Source: Acidimicrobiia bacterium UBA5794 (GTDB taxonomy: Bacteria > Actinomycetota > Acidimicrobiia > Spongiisociales > UBA5794). Taken from it: 64,000 nucleotides of DNA. A model generated the notes under the pieces. It did not search any database, had not been told where the DNA came from, and was given only the letters and a program-made list of their open reading frames with translations. The translations under genes and the position numbers were made by a program. The stretch covers positions 62,001 through 126,000 of the forward strand of contig DIDS01000017.1 of NCBI GenBank assembly GCA_002418265.1, given 5' to 3'. Below, piece after piece: positions 1 to 8,124 of this stretch (position 1 is its first letter; the number at the start of each line of letters is the position of its first letter).

Positions 1-77
1 CACATGCATGTGCGTCTCACGGGTCTCAAGGGCAAGAAACGATGCGTCGAGATTGGACAGACGTTCGTAGTAGACGC

Positions 78-1031
78 TCACAGGTCTTCTCCGTTGACAT
101 CGGCAAGATCCCCGCTGTCGGGTTCACCAAGCGTTGCAAGGCTATCGATCAGATCAGTGGGGAGCGGCGAAACGACATCAATCGTTTCACCCGATACCGG
201 GTGATCAAAGGTGAGCTGACGTGCATGGAGCCATGGTCGACCCGGGTCGCCCTTGATGCCAGTCCTTCCATAGGCCGGGTCACCAAGGATGGGATGATCA
301 ATCGCCCGCATGTGTACCCGAATCTGATGCGTTCGGCCGGTCTCAAGAACAACCGAGAGCAGCGACACATCCCCGTGTTCCCACGTCGCGAGCCTGCGAT
401 AGTGCGTGACGGCAGGTCTACCGTCGTGACCAACACGCATCCGCGTGCGATTTGTGACGTCACGTCCGATCGGAGCATCGATGGTGCCGATCGTGTTGGT
501 GAACACGCCGCGAACCAGTGTGAGATATCGTCGTCGGATTGAGCGGCTGCGCATCATGTCGGTGAGCGCTGCATACGCATCGTCCGTGCGAGCAACAACC
601 AAGAGGCCCGACGTGTCGCGATCCAACCGGTGGACGATGCCCCAACGGTCCTTCTGGCCCACCCCTTCCAATTCGGGGAACCTCGCAAGGAGCCCGTGTG
701 CAAGCGTACGTTTCGTCCGACCCGAACCCGGATGGACAACCAATCCAACGGGCTTGTCGACGATGATGACCGAGGCATCCTCGTACGCGATGCCGAACTC
801 GACCGTCTCATCTGCTTGGATTTGAATCTCGAACGATGGCATGACTGTGTCGATGATGTCTCCCGCATGAAGTCGATCCGATGCGTCGACCGGGTTCCCC
901 CCGATGGTGGCATCTCCCGCATCGATGATGGATCGAGCCGTGCTTCGCGAGACACCGAGCACCACGGCGATTGTCCTATCGGCGCGATCTCCGTCGAGAT
1001 CCGCTGGCACCTCGATGCTGCGATGAGTCAT
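78..1031 (-). CDS. rluD: RluD/RluA-family 23S rRNA pseudouridine synthase
   Basis: Converts uridines in large-subunit rRNA to pseudouridine. The 317-residue protein has an N-terminal S4-like RNA-binding part (about residues 1-65) and the RluA-type catalytic domain. The catalytic-loop motif HRLDRDTSG lies near residues 134-142, with the expected catalytic aspartate in HRLD, followed by a GRTHQIRVH motif. Length is normal for the family. The ATG overlaps the lspA stop codon by 4 bases (ATGA), so the two are probably translationally coupled in a dksA-like/lspA/rluD operon, an order common in actinobacteria. Which uridines are modified cannot be told from sequence. Confidence 0.93.
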   Translation of the reverse strand: MTHRSIEVPADLDGDRADRTIAVVLGVSRSTARSIIDAGDATIGGNPVDASDRLHAGDIIDTVMPSFEIQIQADETVEFGIAYEDASVIIVDKPVGLVVHPGSGRTKRTLAHGLLARFPELEGVGQKDRWGIVHRLDRDTSGLLVVARTDDAYAALTDMMRSRSIRRRYLTLVRGVFTNTIGTIDAPIGRDVTNRTRMRVGHDGRPAVTHYRRLATWEHGDVSLLSVVLETGRTHQIRVHMRAIDHPILGDPAYGRTGIKGDPGRPWLHARQLTFDHPVSGETIDVVSPLPTDLIDSLATLGEPDSGDLADVNGEDL

Positions 1032-1570
1032 GGGCGATGGAGGAAGGTGACCAAGAGCAGCAAACCCACTCCGAGCGTGATCCCCATGTCAGCCACGTTG
1101 AATGTTGCAAAGAAGTCGAAATCGATGAAGTCAATGACGGCACCATCGAGAAACCCGTCACCGCGCGCAATGCGGTCGATCAGGTTCCCGATCGAGCCGC
1201 CAAGGATCATGCCGAGGGCAATCACCTCGCCGCGCCGCGAGGTATCGGTCACGACAAACATGATCATCACCACCACACCAACCGCGACCACCGCGATCAG
1301 CGGACCCCCCGTCGAGAACATCGAGAAAGCCGCGCCGGTGTTGTACGTAAGACGCAGTTGGAGGAAGTTCTCGATCAACACGATCGGACCGTCAGCGAGC
1401 GCCGACTGGGCCCATGCCTTGGTGAGTTGATCGAGGAGAACAACACTGGCGGCAACGAGAGCCGCCAATTGCCTGACGCTCAGATGCGGTTTGCTGCTTC
1501 CACCGTCGTTGTCGCGTACGGAAGCGCTTCCAGCCGCTCTATCGGTATCGGCTGATCCGTTATCTCGCAT
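1028..1570 (-). CDS. lspA: Lipoprotein signal peptidase (signal peptidase II)
   Basis: Membrane aspartyl protease that removes signal peptides from prolipoproteins after lipid modification. It has four predicted membrane segments and the family landmarks DQLTK, TYNTGAAFS, GNLIDR and FNVADMGI; the aspartates in NLID and NVAD are the expected catalytic pair. The ATG used here leaves an N-terminal extension of about 30 polar residues and makes the gene overlap the upstream dksA-like gene by 91 bases. No downstream ATG or GTG precedes the first membrane segment, so this start is the best available; a TTG start inside the first helix is less likely. Confidence 0.93.
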   Translation of the reverse strand: MRDNGSADTDRAAGSASVRDNDGGSSKPHLSVRQLAALVAASVVLLDQLTKAWAQSALADGPIVLIENFLQLRLTYNTGAAFSMFSTGGPLIAVVAVGVVVMIMFVVTDTSRRGEVIALGMILGGSIGNLIDRIARGDGFLDGAVIDFIDFDFFATFNVADMGITLGVGLLLLVTFLHRP

Positions 1571-1851
1571 GTTCCGTACAGGCCTTTCTCCATGCGGTCC
1601 TGAGCATGCCGCACACGACTCAGCAGATCTCGAGCATTCTGGACCATCGTAAGGTCCATCTCGATTTCGACAGCGATCGCCCCGCCATCCACATTGTCGG
1701 GATCTGCATTTCTTTCTGCAGAACCCTCAGCAAGCCTTGATGCTTCCCGCGCTTCGTCATGCTCGGCAATGATGCGCTCAAGTCGAACCCGTTCCTCCTC
1801 AAGCCTCTCACTGAGCCGTTTGAGCGTCGATTCCGCAAGTTGTCTGGCCAT
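1480..1851 (-). CDS. TraR/DksA-like protein with degraded zinc finger
   Basis: The 123-residue protein has an N-terminal coiled coil (about residues 1-45) and a C-terminal segment matching the DksA/TraR zinc-finger region (YGTCEITDQPIPIERLEALP). DksA-like proteins act in the secondary channel of RNA polymerase. Only the first of the four usual zinc-binding cysteines remains: the second position is not Cys and the last pair is absent. A strong Shine-Dalgarno (GAGGAGG) precedes the ATG. It heads the lspA-rluD group, as dksA-like genes often do in actinobacteria. Family assignment is good; a zinc-independent role is inference. Confidence 0.8.
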   Translation of the reverse strand: MARQLAESTLKRLSERLEEERVRLERIIAEHDEAREASRLAEGSAERNADPDNVDGGAIAVEIEMDLTMVQNARDLLSRVRHAQDRMEKGLYGTCEITDQPIPIERLEALPYATTTVEAANRI

Positions 1852-1915
1852 GCAACCTCCTCACAACCTCCAGGGAGCCGGAAAGGTAGCACGGAACGAC
1901 CGATTGTGGAGGAGA

Positions 1916-1956
1916 GAAGTCGGAAATCGGAAATCGGATTTCAGACGTCAGAGTCG
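1916..1956. repeat. Degenerate copy of the GTCAGA dispersed repeat
   Basis: The stretch between the dksA-like gene and the DUF167 gene starts with iterations of GAAGTCGGAAATCGGAAATC and then TTTCAGACGTCAGAGTC. It resembles the repeat family found downstream of fabF, ilvC and the 67-residue gene near 44 kb, but with more substitutions. No gene is seen in this intergenic region (about 360 bases). Confidence 0.45.
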
Positions 1957-1991
1957 GTTCAAACCCGTCCCCCGGTCTCCCGTTCAAACCC

Positions 1992-2163
1992 GTCCCCCCG
2001 GTCTTCCGGGGGGACGCGGCGTGCCAGCGCCGCAGGGGGGCGTCCCAGCCTGTCGCGGTATCAGAGCCCCCCTGCACCTCGCTTCGCTCGGCGCGTCCCC
2101 CCGCAAGCGGGAGGACGGGTGTGGAAGACACCAAGCACCGTCCCCCCGGTCTTCCGGGGGGAC
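1992..2163. repeat. Cluster of GTCCCCCCGG-type palindromic repeats
   Basis: Three hairpins lie in this gene-free region. Two are perfect 10-bp stems GTCCCCCCGG/CCGGGGGGAC with a TCTT loop (1992-2015 and 2140-2163). Between them is a near-perfect GTCCCCCCGC/GCGGGAGGAC stem (2095-2116). A block of about 50 bases around the middle hairpin (about 2067-2117) recurs near 23700-23755. There is no U-run after the stems, so they are not classical terminators. The layout resembles REP-type intergenic repeats. Confidence 0.75.
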
Positions 2164-2211
2164 GGGGAAAGAGTGATACCGGAGTCTGGTGGGTGGTCGT
2201 AGGGTTGCGAG

Positions 2212-2508
2212 ATGGAAACACCTGATCCGGTTCGTGCGGTGGGCGATGGCGTCGAGGTACGGGTACTCGTGGTGCCGAACGCATCGCGCACCGAGATCGT
2301 GGGCCTCCACGGTGACCGCATCAAAATCCGCATCACTGCCCCACCCGAGCGGGGGAAAGCCAACAAAGCCGTCTGTAGATTTCTGCGGGATGCCGCTGGT
2401 GCCCGCGGCGCCACGGTTGTGGCCGGTGCGGGACACCGTGAAAAGACGATCGCTCTCACCGGAGTCTCCCCCGACACGGTCCGTCGATCGCTCACAGCTG
2501 AAAGCTGA
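2212..2508 (+). CDS. DUF167 (YggU, UPF0235) family protein
   Basis: Small 98-residue protein matching the YggU/DUF167 family, with the characteristic core VVPNASRTEIVG, KIRITAPPERGKANKA and a final strand with KTIALTG. The biochemical role of the family is not established. The gene is alone on the plus strand ahead of the ileS leader. Its last codons and TGA stop (LTAES-stop) fall inside a dispersed AGCTGAAAGCTG repeat, so the extreme C-terminus is probably repeat-derived. Confidence 0.85.
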   Translation: METPDPVRAVGDGVEVRVLVVPNASRTEIVGLHGDRIKIRITAPPERGKANKAVCRFLRDAAGARGATVVAGAGHREKTIALTGVSPDTVRRSLTAES

Positions 2509-2517
2509 AAAGCTGTA
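2497..2517 (+). repeat. AGCTGAAAGCTG dispersed repeat at gene 3' end
   Basis: Iterated AGCTGAAAGCTGAAAAGCTG overlaps the end of the DUF167 gene and contributes its TGA stop. Related copies follow the ABC permease gene (25663), the transglutaminase gene (33991) and the four-cysteine small protein gene (49065), always in the direction of the upstream gene. Confidence 0.6.
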
Positions 2518-2540
2518 CGCTCCTCCGCTGTATGCTCCTG

Positions 2541-2735
2541 GCAGGCTTTGACGAGGACCGCTGTCGGCGGAGATCACCTCTGAGCTGTGGGAAGAACGTG
2601 AACCTTCTGGCTCGCTACTAGACCCCGCCGGATCGCCCTCGCATGGGCCAATGAAGTGGCTGGCATCGTCAGCAAGCCGGGTGGTACCGCGGTCCCCCCG
2701 TCCCGGCACCGAGAGGTGACGAGACAAGGAATCGA
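2541..2735 (+). promoter_or_regulatory. T-box riboswitch in the ileS leader
   Basis: The leader carries the T-box core TGGTACCGCGG at 2682-2692, enclosed by the complementary arms GCCGGG (2676-2681) and CCCGGC (2702-2707). TGGT matches the ACCA end of uncharged tRNA-Ile. An ATC triplet at 2573-2575, in the region where a short stem I is expected, is a candidate isoleucine specifier. There is no terminator with U-run; instead the element runs into the Shine-Dalgarno region (AAGGA near 2726), which fits the translational T-boxes known before actinobacterial ileS genes. The stem I fold and exact 5' end are not resolved. Confidence 0.85.
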
Positions 2736-2738
2736 ACC

Positions 2739-5700
2739 GTGACAGCCGACAAGACCTTTCCCCAAGTTCCTGCAGCGGACTTCCCGGCACTTGACCGGCG
2801 GATCCTGGATTTCTGGGAATCGAGTGGGGCCTTCCAAACCTCGATTGATCTCCGCTCCAACGCCCCCGAGTACACCTTCTACGACGGGCCACCCTTCGCC
2901 ACAGGCTCTCCTCACTATGGCCACATCCTCCAAGGTGTCGTCAAGGACATCGTCCCCCGCTACTGGACGATGCGCGGCTATCACGTCGAACGCAGGTTCG
3001 GCTGGGACACCCACGGCCTGCCGGTTGAGATGGAGGTGGAGAAGCAGCTTGGTGTTTCGGGTCCACGCGAGATCCAGGATCTCGGTGTCGACACGTTCAA
3101 CGAGGCATGTCGTTTAATGGTCAACAACACAACAGAAGACTGGTACGACATCACAGCCCGTATCGGACGATGGGTCGACTTTGACAACGACTACAAGACC
3201 ATGGACGTTGACTTCATGGAGAGCGTCTGGTGGGTGTTCGGCCAGCTGTGGGAACGGGGGCTGGTGTACCAGGACCTCAAAGTCCTCCCGTACTCATATG
3301 GCGCGACAACGCCCCTTTCGAACTTCGAAGCAAACCTCGACTATCGCGACGTCGATGATCCCGCCATCACGGTGTCCCTTGACGTGCTTGAGGGCAAGGG
3401 ACCTGTCAAGCAAGGCGACAAGCTCCTCATCTGGACAACCACGCCGTGGACCTTGCCAAGCAACCTCGCTGTCGCTGTTGGCGCTGACATCCCCTACGTC
3501 CGGGTGATCCACCCTGATCGGATCGGAACATATTGGGTGGCTACTGAACGTTTGGAGTCCGTATTCGGTGAAGCTGCAACCGTCGTGGGAACCGCCGTTG
3601 GATCGGATCTCGTCGGTGTGTCGTATATCCCGCCATTCGATTTCTTCCTCGGCGAACGCGCCAATGGCGCCTTCGTGGTGATCGCGTCATCCGTGATCAC
3701 CTCCGACGAGGGAACGGGGCTCGGCCACATGGCCCCTGCCTACGGTGAGGCCGACTTCATCGCCCTCGCCGAGGCTGGTATTGAGGCGTTTGTTGACCCG
3801 GTTGACGCCGAGGCCCGTTTCACCCACGAAGTACCCGAGGTCGAAGGCATCAACGTCAAGGATGCCGATGGTCGGCTCATCGAACTCCTCAAGGAGTCCG
3901 GAAACCTCTTCAGTCGGGCAACGATCAACCACTCGTATCCGTTCTGCTGGAGGACGGGGACGCCTCTGATCTACAAGGCGATCCCCACATGGTTCGTCGC
4001 CGTTGAGCAGTTCCGGGATCGGATGGTTGACGTCAACAAGGACATCCGATGGGTTCCGGAAGCCATCGGGACCAAACGCTTCGGCAACTGGCTTGAAGGG
4101 GCACGGGATTGGGCAATCAGCCGAAACCGCTACTGGGGTTCGTGCATTCCGGTGTGGCAGTGTGATGCGTGCGATGAGCAGATCTGTGTTTCGTCTCGTC
4201 AGCAACTCAAAGACCTGTCGGGCGTCATGGTCGACGATCTCCACAAACACATCGTTGACAAGGTCACCTGGCCGTGTTCTTCATGTGAGGGGACGATGGT
4301 TCGGGTCCCTGAGGTGCTCGACTGTTGGTTCGAGAGCGGTTCGATGCCCTATGCCCAGATTCACTATCCCTTCGAGAACAAAGCTCGGTTTGATGCTCGG
4401 TTTCCCGCCGACTTCATAGCGGAAGGGCTCGATCAGACGCGTGGTTGGTTCTACACGTTGTTGGTGCTTTCGACGGCGATCATGGATCAGGCACCATTCC
4501 AGAACTGTGTCGTCACGGGCATGATCCTTGCCGAGGACGGACGCAAGATGTCCAAGTCTCTCAAGAACTATCCCGACCCTTCCCACGTCATCGACGAATT
4601 CGGTGCCGATGCACTGCGCGCCTACCTCATCAACTCCCCCGTCGTACGTGGCGAACCGCTTCGGTTCTCCGAGGATGGGGTGCGGGACGTTGTCCGCACC
4701 GTATTGCTTCCGCTGTGGAATGCGTATTCCTTCTTCTCGACGTATGCCGACGCCGACAACATCACACCCGATGACCTGTTGTCGGCACCGCCGCTGGCTG
4801 AGCGACCAGAGATCGACCGTTGGGTGATTTCGGTCCTCCAGAGCCTCATCGCGTCCGTCAATACTGAGATGGAGGCATATCGGTTGTTCTCGGTTGTGCC
4901 GCCCATCATCGGATTCGTGGGTGATCTCACCAATTGGTACATCCGCAGAAGCAGGCGACGCTTCTGGGCCCACCGCGGTGCCGACGACGACCGCGACAAG
5001 CTTGCCGCGTTTGCGACCTTGTACGAGACACTCACCACGTTTGCCTCGGTTGCGTCTCCGATTCTGCCGTTCGTAACCGAAGAGATCTATCAGGGTCTTG
5101 TCAGACCCACAGATCCCGATGCGCCCGTGAGCATTCATCACATCGACTATCCGATTGCAGACCAAACGGCCATCGATGTCGAGCTTGAACGCTCAATGGA
5201 AACTGTCCGATCGGTTGTGAACCTCGGAAGAGGGCTACGCAAGCGTGAGCAGCTTCGCGTCAGGCAACCGCTTGCACGAGTTACCGTCGTGACCAGAACA
5301 CCGCATGAACGCGCTGCAGTTCGCGAGCATGCACAGCTCATTGCGGAAGAGCTCAACGTCAAGTCCGTCGATGTCCATGCCGATGAGGCCGGTTTGATCG
5401 ATCTGTCCGCCAAGGCGGACTTCAAGGTTCTCGGCCCCCGCTATGGCAAGGACACCAAGGCAGTGGCTTCGGCCATTGCGTCTCTTGACCACGCGACGAT
5501 CGCCTCTGTCATGGATGGAAAAGCTGTCACGGTCGGCGAGTTCACCATCACCGATGCCGACATCGTCGTTGAACGAACACCCCGTGCTGGAACGGTGGTC
5601 GCCTCCGAAGGATCACTCTCGGTCGCCCTCGACTGTGCCGTCGACCGAACCCTTCATATCGAGGGTCTCGCCCGTGAGCTTGTCAACCGACTCCAGGGCA

Positions 5701-5930
5701 TGCGTCGGGATCTCGATCTCGACGTCACCGATCACATCGTTGTTTCCTATACAACGGACAACGACGACGTGGTCGACGCCTTCATGAACCATGCTGCTCT
5801 CATCGGCGGAGAGGTACTCGCCGAGGCCATCGATCGATCCGATCAGATCGACAGCAGTGTCGATGTGGACCTGGGGGATGCGACCGTGAAGCTGGCAATT
5901 CGTCCGAGTGATCTGTCAGGCCACGAGTGA
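2739..5930 (+). CDS. ileS: Isoleucine-tRNA ligase, eukaryote-like type 2
   Basis: Class I aminoacyl-tRNA synthetase that charges tRNA-Ile. At 1063 residues it is in the range of the longer, type 2 IleRS. The HIGH-type motif reads PHYGH near residue 60 and KMSKS is present (RKMSKSLKNY). Two CxxC pairs (CDAC, CSSC) lie between them, then an anticodon-binding domain and a C-terminal extension. Type 2 enzymes are generally less sensitive to mupirocin; that is family knowledge, not shown here. The GTG start follows AAGGA by 8 bases and ends the T-box leader. The gene converges on yggT with a gap of one or two bases. Confidence 0.97.
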   Translation: MTADKTFPQVPAADFPALDRRILDFWESSGAFQTSIDLRSNAPEYTFYDGPPFATGSPHYGHILQGVVKDIVPRYWTMRGYHVERRFGWDTHGLPVEMEVEKQLGVSGPREIQDLGVDTFNEACRLMVNNTTEDWYDITARIGRWVDFDNDYKTMDVDFMESVWWVFGQLWERGLVYQDLKVLPYSYGATTPLSNFEANLDYRDVDDPAITVSLDVLEGKGPVKQGDKLLIWTTTPWTLPSNLAVAVGADIPYVRVIHPDRIGTYWVATERLESVFGEAATVVGTAVGSDLVGVSYIPPFDFFLGERANGAFVVIASSVITSDEGTGLGHMAPAYGEADFIALAEAGIEAFVDPVDAEARFTHEVPEVEGINVKDADGRLIELLKESGNLFSRATINHSYPFCWRTGTPLIYKAIPTWFVAVEQFRDRMVDVNKDIRWVPEAIGTKRFGNWLEGARDWAISRNRYWGSCIPVWQCDACDEQICVSSRQQLKDLSGVMVDDLHKHIVDKVTWPCSSCEGTMVRVPEVLDCWFESGSMPYAQIHYPFENKARFDARFPADFIAEGLDQTRGWFYTLLVLSTAIMDQAPFQNCVVTGMILAEDGRKMSKSLKNYPDPSHVIDEFGADALRAYLINSPVVRGEPLRFSEDGVRDVVRTVLLPLWNAYSFFSTYADADNITPDDLLSAPPLAERPEIDRWVISVLQSLIASVNTEMEAYRLFSVVPPIIGFVGDLTNWYIRRSRRRFWAHRGADDDRDKLAAFATLYETLTTFASVASPILPFVTEEIYQGLVRPTDPDAPVSIHHIDYPIADQTAIDVELERSMETVRSVVNLGRGLRKREQLRVRQPLARVTVVTRTPHERAAVREHAQLIAEELNVKSVDVHADEAGLIDLSAKADFKVLGPRYGKDTKAVASAIASLDHATIASVMDGKAVTVGEFTITDADIVVERTPRAGTVVASEGSLSVALDCAVDRTLHIEGLARELVNRLQGMRRDLDLDVTDHIVVSYTTDNDDVVDAFMNHAALIGGEVLAEAIDRSDQIDSSVDVDLGDATVKLAIRPSDLSGHE

Positions 5931-5931
5931 T

Positions 5932-6204
5932 CTAGATGAACACGTCCAGAATGATCGGGATGAAGCGGATCGCAAAGATCAGGACGATCGGCGACAGATC
6001 CAGGGCGGCACCGCCGACCCGAACCGGTGGAATGACCGCTCGGATGGGTCGCAACATGGGATCGATGATCCGGTTGAAGAGTTCATACAGCCTGCGGACA
6101 GGGTGATCGTATGCCACGCGCCCAAAGAGGACGATGTAGGACAAAACGATCCAAACGATCAGTGCGAGCGTGAGAAGATTCGCGACCCAGTAGACGAATT
6201 CCAC
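5932..6204 (-). CDS. YggT family membrane protein
   Basis: Small integral membrane protein of about 90 residues with two hydrophobic segments, one at each end, and the family-typical middle DPMLRPIRAVIPP. YggT proteins sit at the end of the sepF-yggT pair in many Gram-positive genomes and are tied to division or envelope functions of unclear mechanism. I chose the GTG just after the sepF stop; a longer GTG-initiated form starting at 6261 would overlap sepF by 56 bases and has no better ribosome binding site. Confidence 0.85.
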   Translation of the reverse strand: MEFVYWVANLLTLALIVWIVLSYIVLFGRVAYDHPVRRLYELFNRIIDPMLRPIRAVIPPVRVGGAALDLSPIVLIFAIRFIPIILDVFI

Positions 6205-6205
6205 G

Positions 6206-6832
6206 CTACTGATCGACCCCGAACAGTCCGAGCCTGGCGAGTCGTTCCTGTTCTGAAACACCGAGAACGACGCCGCTCGGCGTCACGAGGATGACTCCTT
6301 GTGCCGTCTTGGACATCTTGCCGTCGAGCGCGTACGTCAGGCCGGAGGCGAAGTCGACAATTCTGCGGACCATCTCGGGTTCCGTCGACCGAAGATCGAG
6401 CACCACAGCTCGGCCGCTTCGAATCGCGTCTGCGAGAGCCTGTGCATCTGAGAAATTACGGGCCACAATGATCTGGGATTCGGGCTCCATCCTTCGTGCC
6501 GACATCTCGGTCGTGGGTGTGTCGCCCAGACTTGGATAGACGTAGAGACCGGCCTCGGCATGGCGTGGATCCGACGAAACAGACCGTCTCGCTGCGGACG
6601 GCGGCTCGACTCGACGCCCCGCCAGTGACCCGGGAGGCCTGACCGAAGCGGTTGCGGACCCTTGGTGTGTACCGGGATGTGGCTGCGGTTGGGCCTGAAA
6701 CTGTGTCTCGGCCGGCGGTGGCGCGTCGATCGGATGCACCGCACCGACCGATCCATCGATCTGCTCGGCACCCTGATGCTCCTCGTCGACGAGACCAAGG
6801 TAGAAGAGTGTCTTGTTCCAAAGTGTCGCCAT
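6206..6832 (-). CDS. sepF: Cell division protein SepF
   Basis: Membrane-binding protein that anchors and organises FtsZ filaments, standing in for FtsA in actinobacteria. The 208-residue protein has a short N-terminal amphipathic start (MATLWNKTLFYLGL), a long Pro/Gln/Ala-rich linker (about residues 20-120) and the compact SepF fold at the end (from IIVARNFSDAQALAD to GVILVTPSGVVLGV). It lies between yggS and yggT, the usual order, 6 bases after the yggS stop. No ftsA is present in the cluster. Confidence 0.95.
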   Translation of the reverse strand: MATLWNKTLFYLGLVDEEHQGAEQIDGSVGAVHPIDAPPPAETQFQAQPQPHPGTHQGSATASVRPPGSLAGRRVEPPSAARRSVSSDPRHAEAGLYVYPSLGDTPTTEMSARRMEPESQIIVARNFSDAQALADAIRSGRAVVLDLRSTEPEMVRRIVDFASGLTYALDGKMSKTAQGVILVTPSGVVLGVSEQERLARLGLFGVDQ

Positions 6833-6838
6833 CGTGAC

Positions 6839-7513
6839 TTACCCGTTCCGTTCAGAGATCTGTATGGGCCCAAAGATAGCCGTTCCGACACGCACCGTTG
6901 TGGCACCCTCTTGGATGGCAACCTCGAAGTCATGTGACATCCCCATCGAGAGGGTATCGATCTCAGGTGACACGAAGCGAAGTCTGTCGTAGATAGACCT
7001 CAAACCGGCGAACCATCTCCTCGCATCGTTCGGATCATCAACAGCAGGAGGGATGGCCATGACACCTCGTACCGTGATACCGGCCGCCATGACCTCATTG
7101 AGCGCCCGTTCTGCTTCTGTGGGGGCAAATCCACCCTTCTGCGGTTCGTTCGCCATGTTGAACTGGAGGAGGACGGGCGTGTCGCTGTGATCCCAGCGTC
7201 TGATGAGGTCGAGCCGATCGAATGAGTGGAGCAGTGCAACGTGCTCAGACACAAAGCGTGCCTTGCGTCCCTGGAGTGGACCGATGAAGTGCCACGAAAT
7301 GTCGTCGGGAAGCCCGGCTTTGATGCGCGAGGCGAGCCCTTGCTGGCGGTTCTCTCCGAATGTGCGGTGCCCTTGACGGTAGACCTCAAGCACCGCCGAA
7401 TCCGGTCGACCCTTCGAGACAGCAACAAGCGTGATGGCGTCTCCGGTTCGGCCACTGGCGGCTGCCGCCGCATCGATGCGGTTGAGCACCTCGGTCAGTC
7501 TTGTGGAATCCAT
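6839..7513 (-). CDS. YggS/PLPBP family pyridoxal phosphate homeostasis protein
   Basis: PLP-binding alanine-racemase-like barrel without a known reaction, involved in vitamin B6 and amino acid homeostasis. The 224-residue form starts at the ATG of MDSTRLTEVLNRID. The PLP lysine is in LVAVSKG, followed by the hallmarks FGENRQQG, WHFIGPLQGRK, GGFAP, MGMSHDFEVAI and VRVGTAIFG. The frame stays open 71 codons upstream, but that part is arginine-rich and antisense-like and lies inside pgeF. The chosen start still overlaps pgeF by 19 bases. Confidence 0.93.
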   Translation of the reverse strand: MDSTRLTEVLNRIDAAAAASGRTGDAITLVAVSKGRPDSAVLEVYRQGHRTFGENRQQGLASRIKAGLPDDISWHFIGPLQGRKARFVSEHVALLHSFDRLDLIRRWDHSDTPVLLQFNMANEPQKGGFAPTEAERALNEVMAAGITVRGVMAIPPAVDDPNDARRWFAGLRSIYDRLRFVSPEIDTLSMGMSHDFEVAIQEGATTVRVGTAIFGPIQISERNG

Positions 7514-8124
7514 ACCACTGCAACCTGACGTCGCTTGGTTCCATTCTCGCGGTGAGACGCAAACCGGACATCGTCTCTCGTGCATCCGCCCACGTGCACG
7601 GTCTTGATCTCCCCGAGTTGGTCGCGCATCGCCGCAGCGAGATCGACGCTTTGGGTGCCCCATGTGGTGGTCGACGTATAACCACCGATGGCTTCGACCA
7701 CGTCGTCGCCGACCTCGTAACAGCATGGGCCTATGTGAGGGCCAATCACCGCCGTGTGTGGGTGATCACGAAACCCGACGATCGCATCGATCGCATTGAC
7801 AATGATCTCACTCGCGACGCCCCGCCATCCGGCGTGGACAACGGCGACGGAGTGGTCGCCGACAAGACCAACCGGAACGCAATCGGCGGTACCTGCAACG
7901 AGTGCGAGCATGGGGACCGTGGTAGCAAGACCATCCGCCTCTCCAACGGAACCTGGGGTGGACACCGACACAACACGGCTGCCGTGGACCTGATTCATGA
8001 GTGCCCAATCGCTTGATATCCCCAGCTCTGCTGCAATCGCTTCTCTGGCGTTGAGGTCGGTGCGTCCGTCGCCGTCAGCGATCGTTCCGAATGCAACCCC
8101 CGGAACTCCGGGAGTGAGGATCAT
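7495..8124 (-). CDS. pgeF: YfiH/PgeF family (laccase-domain) protein
   Basis: Member of the YfiH/LACC1 family, formerly called multicopper polyphenol oxidase. Members act as purine nucleoside phosphorylases/deaminases, and PgeF edits peptidoglycan precursors. Metal and active-site landmarks are NQVHG, GTADCVPV, HAGWRG and GPCCYEVG. The 209-residue length is normal, if slightly short. Its start overlaps the ftsZ stop by 4 bases (ATGA), and its place between ftsZ and yggS is the standard actinobacterial arrangement. Which activity dominates here is unknown. Confidence 0.92.
   Translation of the reverse strand: MILTPGVPGVAFGTIADGDGRTDLNAREAIAAELGISSDWALMNQVHGSRVVSVSTPGSVGEADGLATTVPMLALVAGTADCVPVGLVGDHSVAVVHAGWRGVASEIIVNAIDAIVGFRDHPHTAVIGPHIGPCCYEVGDDVVEAIGGYTSTTTWGTQSVDLAAAMRDQLGEIKTVHVGGCTRDDVRFASHRENGTKRRQVAVVWIPQD

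Noticed and set aside
1992..2163. GTCCCCCCGG hairpins as intrinsic terminators
   Set aside because: No U-run follows and similar copies lie upstream of mraZ, so they were listed as repeats.
4281..5165. 294-codon minus-strand open frame inside ileS
   Set aside because: Antisense shadow of a conserved synthetase; no start context or domain.
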